From SIG454 sp045646365 (GTDB lineage Bacteria > Bacillota > Clostridia > Monoglobales > Monoglobaceae), in assembly GCA_045646365.1 (NCBI GenBank), contig JAZRKP010000093.1, positions 1-56,658 of the forward strand: DNA of 56,658 bases, read 5' to 3'. The position numbers and the translations under genes are program-made. Shown here piece by piece: positions 50,641 to 56,658 of the stretch. Positions within the stretch are counted from its first letter, which is position 1. Every line of letters begins with the position of its first letter. A model generated the notes under the pieces. The model did no database searches. It had not been told where the DNA came from and saw only the letters and a list, made by a program, of their open reading frames with translations.

Positions 50641-51799
50641 TTAAAAAATCCTCGATTCTTTCAAGAGCCTTTTTGATATTTTCAACCGAATAAGCATACG
50701 AGCATCTGACAAAACCTTCTCCGCTTTCGCCAAAGGCGTTTCCCGGAACAACTGCAACCTTTTTGTCAAACAAAAGTTTTTCACAGAATTCCTCAGAGGA
50801 AAGTCCTGTTGCTTTTATGCAAGGGAATGCATAAAATGCGCCTTCAGGCTCAAAACATTCAAGACCCATTTTATTGAATCCGTCAACGATAAGCTTACGG
50901 CGTTTGTCGTATTCGCTACACATATGCTCAATATCCTTATCCCCGTTTTCCAATGCTGAGATTGCGGCATACTGAGCGGTGGTCGGGGCGGACATTATTG
51001 CATACTGATGCACTTTTGTCATAGCTTTTATGATATCAGGGTGTCCGCAGGCATAGCCAAGTCGCCAGCCTGTCATTGCGAACGCTTTTGAAAATCCGCT
51101 GACAAGAACTGTTCTTTCCGCCATTCCGTCAAATGAGGCGATTGAAATATGCTTTTTACCATATGTAAGCTCGCCGTAGATTTCGTCAGAGATAACCATA
51201 AGATTATGCTCTTTTATCACGGGAACAAGGGCTTCCAAATCTTCCTTTTCCATTATTCCGCCTGTTGGATTGCTTGGGTAAGGCAGGACGAGAACCTTTG
51301 TTTTCGGCGTGATTACTGCACGAAGCTCTTCAGGAGTCAGCTTAAATTTATTTTCGGCTTTTGTGTTTATGGTAACGGGTACTCCGCCGGCAAGTCTTGT
51401 AATTGGTTTATAGCACACAAAGCTTGGTTCAGGGATAAGAACCTCATCGCCGGGGTTTATAACTGTTCTTAAAAACAGGTCGATAGCTTCACTTCCGCCA
51501 ACGGTTATGATAACCTGAGATACTCCGTCATACCTCAATCCGAAACGGCGATTCAGGTAAGTTGCCACCGCTTCACGAAGCTCCTTTAAACCGGAGTTGG
51601 ATGTGTAGTGGGTTTTTCCTTTTTCGAGAGAGTATATACCCTCATTGCGAATGTGCCACGGCGTAATAAAGTCAGGCTCGCCCACGCCGAGAGAAATAGC
51701 GTCTTTCATTTCGGCCGCAACATCAAAGAATTTTCTTATTCCGGACGGCGGAATTGAGGACACTGTGTTGTTTATAAAATCGGTTGGGTTAAAACTCAT
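50618..51799 (-). CDS. PLP-dependent class I aminotransferase
   Basis: The 393-residue fold-type I enzyme has GVGEPDFITPWHIR near the start, the substrate-region PYPSNPTGG, DEIYGEL and the PLP lysine in SGFSKAFAMTGWRLGY. It is similar to AspC/PatA-type aminotransferases acting on aspartate or aromatic amino acids; the substrate is not determined by motif. Its start overlaps the Lrp gene by 4 bp (ATGA), so the regulator and the enzyme are coupled, suggesting that Lrp responds to a substrate or product of the enzyme. Confidence 0.9.
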   Translation of the reverse strand: MSFNPTDFINNTVSSIPPSGIRKFFDVAAEMKDAISLGVGEPDFITPWHIRNEGIYSLEKGKTHYTSNSGLKELREAVATYLNRRFGLRYDGVSQVIITVGGSEAIDLFLRTVINPGDEVLIPEPSFVCYKPITRLAGGVPVTINTKAENKFKLTPEELRAVITPKTKVLVLPYPSNPTGGIMEKEDLEALVPVIKEHNLMVISDEIYGELTYGKKHISIASFDGMAERTVLVSGFSKAFAMTGWRLGYACGHPDIIKAMTKVHQYAIMSAPTTAQYAAISALENGDKDIEHMCSEYDKRRKLIVDGFNKMGLECFEPEGAFYAFPCIKATGLSSEEFCEKLLFDKKVAVVPGNAFGESGEGFVRCSYAYSVENIKKALERIEDFLNANNLLK

Positions 51800-52296
51800 A
51801 AAGAAATTATCCCCCTGTCATCTGCAGGCGGCTCAGCAAGAATTGTTCCGTCTGCTTTGTAGCATTTTAAAACGAAATGTGTTGCAGTTGAGATAACGGC
51901 TTCCATTGGTGCTAAATGTTGTGAAACGAAAAGAGAGATGTTTTTCAGATTGTCTCCCTCAACAGTAACACCAAAATCGTAACTTCCACTCATAAGATTG
52001 AGTGCTTTAACCTCAGGGTACTGATAAATTCTCTCTGCGATACGGTCAAAACCCTGATTTCTCTGCGGTGTAACCTTAAGTTCTATGTAGGCTGTAACAC
52101 GGTCAGCAGAATCAATCTTGCCCCAGTTGACGATTGCACCGTAGCCTAAAATTGTTCCGTTTTTCTCAAGCTCGTCAATAATTTCGGCGACGGAGGCGGC
52201 AGAAACTCCGTGCATGGCGGCGATTTCTTCAAGAGAGAGCCGACAGTTCTGGTGCAGTGTTCTGACAATTTCTTCGTATAATTTTTGTTTTTCCAT
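51796..52296 (-). CDS. Lrp/AsnC-family regulator
   Basis: The 166-residue protein has an N-terminal AsnC helix-turn-helix (RLSLEEIAAMHGVSAASVAE) and a C-terminal RAM/ACT-like effector domain (YIELKVTP, VKALNLMSGSYDFGVTVEG). The ATG at 52296 has GGAGG 8 bp upstream. A longer frame to 52404 passes through the promoter and is rejected. It heads the four-gene operon with the aminotransferase, so it is probably a local amino-acid-sensing regulator. Confidence 0.92.
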   Translation of the reverse strand: MEKQKLYEEIVRTLHQNCRLSLEEIAAMHGVSAASVAEIIDELEKNGTILGYGAIVNWGKIDSADRVTAYIELKVTPQRNQGFDRIAERIYQYPEVKALNLMSGSYDFGVTVEGDNLKNISLFVSQHLAPMEAVISTATHFVLKCYKADGTILAEPPADDRGIISL

Positions 52297-52330
52297 AAAA
52301 TATACCTCCGTTTTAGTTATAGATACTACA

Positions 52331-52359
52331 ATTATATCACATTTCCATATAAAGGTCAA
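52331..52359 (-). promoter_or_regulatory. Promoter of the Lrp-aminotransferase operon
   Basis: On the minus strand TTGACC (52359-52354), a 17-bp spacer and TATAAT (52336-52331). Confidence 0.85.
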
Positions 52360-52482
52360 CAAAAAAGTGTTCGATTTGGACCCTTCAACTCCCCTGCCCC
52401 TCAATCTTGAGGGGATTAAGGTACACTTTATTTGTAATTTAGAAAATTACAACCTAAAAGTAGTAATTTCCTAAAAGATAAA

Positions 52483-52506
52483 AAAGTGTTGCCGAAGCAA
52501 CACTTT
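52483..52506 (-). terminator. Terminator of mgtE
   Basis: AAAGTGTTGC (52483-52492) pairs with GCAACACTTT (52497-52506) around CGAA. On the minus strand a T-run follows. The mgtE stop codon overlaps the stem. Confidence 0.88.
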
Positions 52507-53869
52507 ATAAAACAACATTGAATAATGGAGCGATACTGCTCGCTATAATAAAATATAACAGAACAGAACAAGTATCTGTTATGGTTGTGACCAACGGCCC
52601 GGCCATTAAAGCGGGGTCAAGCCTTAAAAGTTTAGCAAGCATAGGTAGAGCGCAACCCAGGATCTTTGCAATAAGAACCGTTACGATAAGCGTTATTCCC
52701 AACACAACAGCCAGATACATATCTCTGCCGTAAGTGAAATACACGCGAAGTCCGTTAACGAGGGCAAGAACAGTTCCGCACAAAAGTGCAATCCCAGCCT
52801 CTTTGATAAACACCTTAAAGAAGTCCCCAAGATTGATTTCGTCAATGGAAAGACCTCTGATAATCATTGTTGCACTCTGAGAGCCGCTGTTTCCGCCGGT
52901 TCCCATAATCATAGGCACAAAAGCGACCAGAATAGGAAGCGAGGTGAATGCCGCCTCATAGCGGGTAATAATCATACCCGTAAAGGTTGCGGTAAGCATA
53001 AGGAACAATAGCCACACAATTCTGCTTTTAGCGTGTTTAATGACCGAAGTTTTAAGATATTCCCCTTCGCTTGGCATAATTGCCGCCATTTTCTCAAAGT
53101 CCTCAGTGGTTTCCTCCTGAATAACATCCATAGCGTCATCGACAGTAATAATACCAACTAAACGATTCTCCTTATCAACAACAGGGAGCGCGAGAAAGTC
53201 GTACTTATCAAACATCTTTGCAACGACTTCTTTATCTTCGAAGGTATCAACGCAAATAACATTCGTGTCCATCAAATCCTCAATAATAGCATCAGACGGA
53301 GCAAGAAGAAGAGTTTTAACCGTAATAACGCCGAGAAGATGTCGGTTACTGTCTTTGACATAACAAGTATAAATAGTTTCTCTGTCAACACCAACCTTAC
53401 GGATTTTGTCAAAAGCCTCAGAAACGGTCATATCCTTGCGTAAATCAATGTACTCAATGGTCATCATAGAGCCTGCGCTATCGTCAGGATACTTAAGAAT
53501 TTCGTTAATACTGTGGCGTTTTTCGGGAGGAGTGTGAGCAATGATTCGTTTAACCACCGTAGCGGGCATTTCCTCAATCAAATCAACCGTATCATCAACA
53601 TACATCTGGTCAAGGACAATACGAAGCTCCTTGTCGCTGAAAGCGTGAATAAGCTGCTCCTGACTGTCAGACTCCATACAGGCAAAAGCCTCCGCCGCCA
53701 ACTCCTTAGGCAAAATTCTGTAAACCAAAGGAAGGTCATCTTCAGGAAGCTCATCGAAAAGAGCTGCAATATCAACAGGCATCATTTCATACAAAATCGT
53801 TCGCAATCGAGTAAAATTCCGTTCTTCAAGAAGTTGAGATATAAGTTCGATGAAATTTTCGTTTTCCAC
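52505..53869 (-). CDS. mgtE: MgtE magnesium transporter
   Basis: This Mg2+ channel has 454 residues. An N-terminal helical MgtE_N domain (ELISQLLEERNFTRLRTIL to about 130) is followed by two CBS domains (YPDDSAGSMMTIEYIDLRKD and LMDTNVICVDTFED) and five membrane helices from about residue 312 with the pore motif PMIMGTGGNSGSQS. The GTG at 53869 is chosen for its AGGAAGG site. A longer frame enters the promoter. No M-box magnesium riboswitch is visible upstream. It is divergent from sfsA. Confidence 0.96.
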   Translation of the reverse strand: MENENFIELISQLLEERNFTRLRTILYEMMPVDIAALFDELPEDDLPLVYRILPKELAAEAFACMESDSQEQLIHAFSDKELRIVLDQMYVDDTVDLIEEMPATVVKRIIAHTPPEKRHSINEILKYPDDSAGSMMTIEYIDLRKDMTVSEAFDKIRKVGVDRETIYTCYVKDSNRHLLGVITVKTLLLAPSDAIIEDLMDTNVICVDTFEDKEVVAKMFDKYDFLALPVVDKENRLVGIITVDDAMDVIQEETTEDFEKMAAIMPSEGEYLKTSVIKHAKSRIVWLLFLMLTATFTGMIITRYEAAFTSLPILVAFVPMIMGTGGNSGSQSATMIIRGLSIDEINLGDFFKVFIKEAGIALLCGTVLALVNGLRVYFTYGRDMYLAVVLGITLIVTVLIAKILGCALPMLAKLLRLDPALMAGPLVTTITDTCSVLLYFIIASSIAPLFNVVL

Positions 53870-53909
53870 AGTGAAACCTTCCTTTCTATTAAAAATAATA
53901 TATAATATA

Positions 53910-53938
53910 TAATACTCCAAATTGGAAAATTTGTCAAG
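53910..53938 (-). promoter_or_regulatory. Promoter of mgtE
   Basis: On the minus strand TTGACA (53938-53933), a 17-bp spacer and TATTAT (53915-53910). Its -35 lies only 11 bp from the -35 of the divergent sfsA promoter. Confidence 0.82.
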
Positions 53939-53949
53939 GTTTAAGGCGG

Positions 53950-53978
53950 TTGACAATAGTTTTAGGCTATGCTAAAAT
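53950..53978 (+). promoter_or_regulatory. Promoter of sfsA
   Basis: TTGACA (53950-53955), a 17-bp spacer and TAAAAT (53973-53978). The predicted start at about 53985 falls on or next to the ribosome site AGAGGTG, so the leader would be only about 10 nt. Confidence 0.8.
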
Positions 53979-53995
53979 GATAAAGAGGTGAAATG

Positions 53996-54673
53996 ATGAA
54001 ATACGAAAACATAAAACAGGCGGAATTTTTATCTCGACCGAATCGTTTTATAGCAAATGTAGAGATTGACGGGAAGCTGCAAGTGTGCCATGTAAAAAAC
54101 ACAGGCAGATGTAAAGAACTGTTGACAGACCGAGCAAAAATCTATGTCCAGCACTTCCCGAACACAACTCGCAAAACGGAGTATGATTTGATTGCGGTGG
54201 AGAAAAACGGACTGCTTATAAATATGGATAGCCAAGCCCCCAATAAAGTTTTCCACGAATGGGTAAACAACGGCGGTTTTATTGACGGAATAACCTATAT
54301 AAAACCCGAATGTAAATATAGAAACTCAAGGTTTGACTTTTATATGGAAACCCCAAGTCGCAAAATTTTTGCAGAAATCAAGGGTGTAACGCTTGAGGAA
54401 AACGGAACGACAATGTTCCCCGACGCACCGACAGAACGGGGAATAAAGCATATAAACGAGCTTATCGAGTGCAAAAACGAAGGCTATGACGCGTATATCT
54501 TCTTTATAATACAAATGGAGAACTGCAAATATTTCACCCCGAACCGCAAAACCCACCCCGAGTTCGCCGATGCCCTTGAAAGAGCACGAAGAAACGGAGT
54601 AGAAATTGTTGCCCTTAATTGCAAGGTTACCCCAAACGAACTAAAAATATTTGAAAATGTGAAAATAGTTTAA
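53996..54673 (+). CDS. sfsA: SfsA family DNA/RNA-nuclease-like protein
   Basis: The 225-residue SfsA protein has FLSRPNRFIANVEIDGK (OB-like N-terminus), CHVKNTGRCKELL, and RFDFYMETPSRKIFAEIKGVTLEENG with FPDAPTERGIKHINEL, the PD-(D/E)XK-like core. SfsA was first described as a sugar fermentation regulator in E. coli; its fold suggests a nuclease. The second ATG (53996) has better spacing to AGAGGTG than the first (53993). It is followed 58 bp later by cysK on the same strand. Confidence 0.93.
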   Translation: MKYENIKQAEFLSRPNRFIANVEIDGKLQVCHVKNTGRCKELLTDRAKIYVQHFPNTTRKTEYDLIAVEKNGLLINMDSQAPNKVFHEWVNNGGFIDGITYIKPECKYRNSRFDFYMETPSRKIFAEIKGVTLEENGTTMFPDAPTERGIKHINELIECKNEGYDAYIFFIIQMENCKYFTPNRKTHPEFADALERARRNGVEIVALNCKVTPNELKIFENVKIV

Positions 54674-54731
54674 AATTTCTCAATACAAAATAAACTATGT
54701 AGTTTTAAACCGAATAGAAAAGGAGCCAAAT

Positions 54732-55652
54732 ATGAAAATCTATAATAATGTAACAGAGCTTGTGGGCGGAACACCGCTTATGGAGCTTTCAAACTACGGA
54801 AAAAACCTTGACGGGAAAATCCTCGCCAAGCTCGAATATTTCAACCCCGCAGGCAGCGTAAAGGACAGAGTCGGACTGTATATGATAAATGATGCAGAGA
54901 GAAAAGGCCTGCTGAAAAAAGGCTCTGTGATAATCGAGCCAACAAGTGGAAACACAGGCATAGGCCTCGCCGCAGTCGCCGCCGCAAGAGGCTATAAACT
55001 AATCCTGACAATGCCCGAAACAATGAGCGTTGAGCGGAGAAATTTACTGAAAGCATACGGCGCAGAAATTGTCCTGACAGACGGCAAAAAAGGTATGTCA
55101 GGCGCAGTCGAAAAAGCAGAAACCCTTTCAAAAGAGATTGAGGGCAGCTTTATCCCAAGCCAGTTCGAAAACCCCGCCAACCCAACCGCCCATAGAGAAA
55201 CTACCGCCGTGGAAATCTGGAACGATACAGACGGGAGAATAGATGTCTTTGTCGCAGGTGTCGGCACAGGCGGAACATTAACAGGCGTCGGCGAATATCT
55301 GAAAAGCAAAAACCCAAACATAAAAATTGTCGCAGTCGAGCCTGAAACCTCTCCGCTTTTGTCAAAAGGCGAATCAGGCGCACACGGTATCCAGGGCATC
55401 GGCGCAAACTTTATCCCTAAAGTATTAAATAAGGAAATATACGACGAAATAATAACCGTCTCTGATTCGGACGCAATGCAAACAGGCAAACTCCTCGCAA
55501 GACAAGAAGGTATATTGGTCGGTATCTCCTCAGGTGCCGCAGTCTATGCCGCAACAAAGCTTACGGAAAGGGCGGAATATAAAGGTAAAACTATAGTCGC
55601 CCTCCTCCCCGACACAGGCGAAAGATATATGTCAACCCCAATGTTTGAGTAG
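54732..55652 (+). CDS. cysK: Cysteine synthase (O-acetylserine sulfhydrylase)
   Basis: It makes cysteine from O-acetylserine and sulfide. The 306-residue PLP protein has the lysine in LEYFNPAGSVKDRVG, the substrate loop EPTSGNTGIGLA, GVGTGGTLTGVG for PLP phosphate binding and the C-terminal LLPDTGERYMST. Codon use is richer in C-ending codons than the island genes. The ribosome site is AAAGGAG. No terminator was seen after it. Confidence 0.96.
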   Translation: MKIYNNVTELVGGTPLMELSNYGKNLDGKILAKLEYFNPAGSVKDRVGLYMINDAERKGLLKKGSVIIEPTSGNTGIGLAAVAAARGYKLILTMPETMSVERRNLLKAYGAEIVLTDGKKGMSGAVEKAETLSKEIEGSFIPSQFENPANPTAHRETTAVEIWNDTDGRIDVFVAGVGTGGTLTGVGEYLKSKNPNIKIVAVEPETSPLLSKGESGAHGIQGIGANFIPKVLNKEIYDEIITVSDSDAMQTGKLLARQEGILVGISSGAAVYAATKLTERAEYKGKTIVALLPDTGERYMSTPMFE

Positions 55653-55815
55653 TCAGAAAACCGCATTGGTCAACTTGTCTATTTTAGGGCAATGATATTT
55701 GTTGAACTCGCACAAACCCCTTGATATAATGGGAAATATTAAGACTGTCAAAAATAAAAAAGCAAAAAATAGCAAAAAAGAGACAAAATACGATAAAAAT
55801 ATACGGAAAAGGCTA

Positions 55816-55844
55816 TTGACAAAATGGAAGAATTCTGCTAATAT
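55816..55844 (+). promoter_or_regulatory. Promoter of the terminal secreted-protein gene
   Basis: TTGACA (55816-55821), a 17-bp spacer and TAATAT (55839-55844), starting transcription at about 55851, a few bases before a structured leader. Confidence 0.85.
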
Positions 55845-55856
55845 ATACTTAAGTTA

Positions 55857-55932
55857 TTATCGGGCACACTCTCTCTGTGTGCCAAAATCAGGCAGAATTT
55901 TGAGGATAGGAAACCCTTAAATTTCCCGATAA
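55857..55932 (+). promoter_or_regulatory. Aptamer-like structured domain at the 5' end of the leader
   Basis: TTATCGGG (55857-55864) pairs with CCCGATAA (55925-55932), enclosing a hairpin CACAC/GTGTG (55865-55869/55877-55881), a second hairpin CAAAAT/ATTTTG (55883-55888/55897-55902), and an unpaired stretch with GGATAGGAAACCC. A multi-branched junction closed by a stem at the very start of the transcript is typical of riboswitch aptamers. It does not match the c-di-GMP, TPP, SAM, purine or T-box consensus that I know. A further hairpin, CGGGCAT/ATGCCCG (55945-55967), follows. Confidence 0.5.
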
Positions 55933-55973
55933 AACTGCACATTTCGGGCATTTACCCACTATGCCCGAGATAA

Positions 55974-56205
55974 TACATAACTCAGTAAAAAAATTAAATA
56001 AATAAAAAATTTTCGGAAAGGGTCGACCGTTAAGAAAACAACCCAGTGAGTTGTTTTTAGGGCGATTGAGAGCCGACAGGCTCGGAGATAAAAAGAAAAG
56101 CAAAGCTTTTCAACTATGCCCTTTCTTGAACAGATGAAGTGGAAAACGCTTCACATACATAACTCAGTAAAAAAATTAATTAAATAAAAAATTTTCCAGA
56201 AAGGG
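55974..56205 (+). repeat. Two ~50-bp direct repeats in the leader of the terminal gene
   Basis: Copies at 55974-56022 and 56156-56205 both begin TACATAACTCAGTAAAAAAA and end with TTTTC, a few bases and GAAAGGG. In the second copy the GAAAGGG is followed by AGAG and the start codon, so it supplies the ribosome site. The first copy has no start codon after it. Between them are hairpins AAAACAAC/GTTGTTTT (terminator-like), GAGCC/GGCTC and GAAGTG/CGCTTC. With the aptamer-like domain this accounts for the 564-bp gene-free stretch 55653-56216. Confidence 0.8.
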
Positions 56206-56216
56206 AGAGAAAAACT

Positions 56217-56658
56217 ATGAAAAAACTTATTGGAATCATCTTAGCAATTTGTGTACTTAGCACAATGGCGTTTGCTGCAACTCCAGCTATTAGCGACAAG
56301 GTAGTTGATCAGGACGCATTGACAGTTAGCTTTAAGTATTCAAACATCGCTGCAGATGGTCAGGCAACAATGCTTGCTTATGAGGTAACAAGCTTGTTTG
56401 ACGAAGATGCTGAAATCACAGATGAGACAGAAGTTCCTGATTACCAGGGTGAATTAACAACACCTATCAAGGGTATCGATCAGGAAGGCGTTGACGCTAA
56501 CGGTTTTAGCTTCAAAGTAGCTACAGGATACGAAGGTATCGTTGCTGTTAAAATCGGTGGAACAGGTATCGATGTTCCTGCTGAATTCCTCGTTGTATTC
56601 AAGACGGAAACAGTAACACCAGGCCCAGGTGAAGGTGGCGGCGAAGGCGGCGAAGATC
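56217..56658 (+). CDS. Secreted protein, N-terminal part (runs off the window)
   Basis: Translation from the ATG at 56217 remains open to the end of the window (147 codons). It starts with a Sec signal peptide (MKKLIGIILAICVLSTMAFA, then ATPA). A mature domain of about 110 residues follows, rich in Val, Thr, Asp and Gly, and then a Pro/Gly/Glu linker (TPGPGEGGGEGGED) that reaches the edge. Such a linker usually joins surface domains. The ribosome site is AAAGGGAGAG. Codon use resembles that of the SLH gene, suggesting high expression. No family is recognised from this part. Confidence 0.8.
   Translation, partial: MKKLIGIILAICVLSTMAFAATPAISDKVVDQDALTVSFKYSNIAADGQATMLAYEVTSLFDEDAEITDETEVPDYQGELTTPIKGIDQEGVDANGFSFKVATGYEGIVAVKIGGTGIDVPAEFLVVFKTETVTPGPGEGGGEGGED

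Noticed and set aside
53870..53992. M-box magnesium riboswitch upstream of mgtE
   Set aside because: The region is about 120 bp and is filled by two divergent promoters. None of the conserved M-box segments are present.
55699..55920. Open frame of 73 codons after cysK
   Set aside because: It is Lys/Asn-rich from AT-rich DNA, lacks a ribosome site and spans the promoter and structured leader of the next gene.
55851..56216. c-di-GMP riboswitch in the leader of the terminal gene
   Set aside because: The conserved GEMM segments (GCAAAGGGCAAACC-like and CCTCCGGCC-like) are absent, so no known class was assigned.

Overview
The window looks like a chromosomal segment of a low-to-moderate-GC Firmicute, most likely an anaerobic Clostridia member. 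The evidence is the str-operon order (L7Ae-like, rpsL, rpsG, fusA, tuf), a FabT/FabK-type fatty-acid cluster, a tryptophan T-box, AGGAGG ribosome sites with frequent TTG/GTG starts, sigma-A promoters with 17-bp spacers, and an S-layer (SLH) protein beside a CsaB-type pyruvyl transferase. I cannot name a species from sequence alone. Gene calls rest on motifs read by eye, not on database searches.

Positions 1-8.6 kb are an accessory island. The left edge carries the N-terminus of an IS256-type transposase. A minus-strand operon follows, read from 6660 down to 350: a WYL regulator, a large membrane protein with an HNH-like segment, two small membrane/coiled-coil proteins, a CbxX-type AAA+ ATPase, then a recognisable retron msr-msd RNA, its reverse transcriptase, and a DUF6809-type small protein. 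The gene neighbourhood of this retron does not match an effector module I know, so it is the best candidate for an undescribed system. A separate structured RNA with its own promoter and terminator (6815-6966) lies between this operon and three divergent unknown genes (7040-8538). The island abuts a tRNA-Leu(CAG) gene, a truncated second tRNA-Leu and degenerate repeats.

From 9.1 kb onward the content is core metabolism: fabT-fabH-fabK-fabD-fabG-fabF-fabZ (no acpP or acc genes); an AraC regulator divergent from eda-kdgK; DUF1015-hom-thrB-lysC; a minus-strand GT4/CsaB fusion with two CobW-family GTPases; the str operon with unusual repeat-rich spacers; the minus-strand arginine operon argC-argJ-argB-argD-argF; addA with an RluD-like synthase; and an orphan trpB behind a Trp T-box.

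From 44.4 kb come a small membrane protein, an HPr-like protein lacking the regulatory Ser46, a 1004-residue SLH protein with tandem promoters, a minus-strand Lrp-aminotransferase-methyltransferase-tatD operon, mgtE divergent from sfsA-cysK, and finally a secreted protein cut by the window edge. That last gene has a long structured leader with duplicated segments.

A pattern that crosses genes is a palindrome, ATCTTG-N2-CAAGAT, that recurs in minus-strand coding regions between 23.7 and 42.4 kb. It encodes Leu-Ala-Gln-Asp (or a close variant) in six unrelated proteins.
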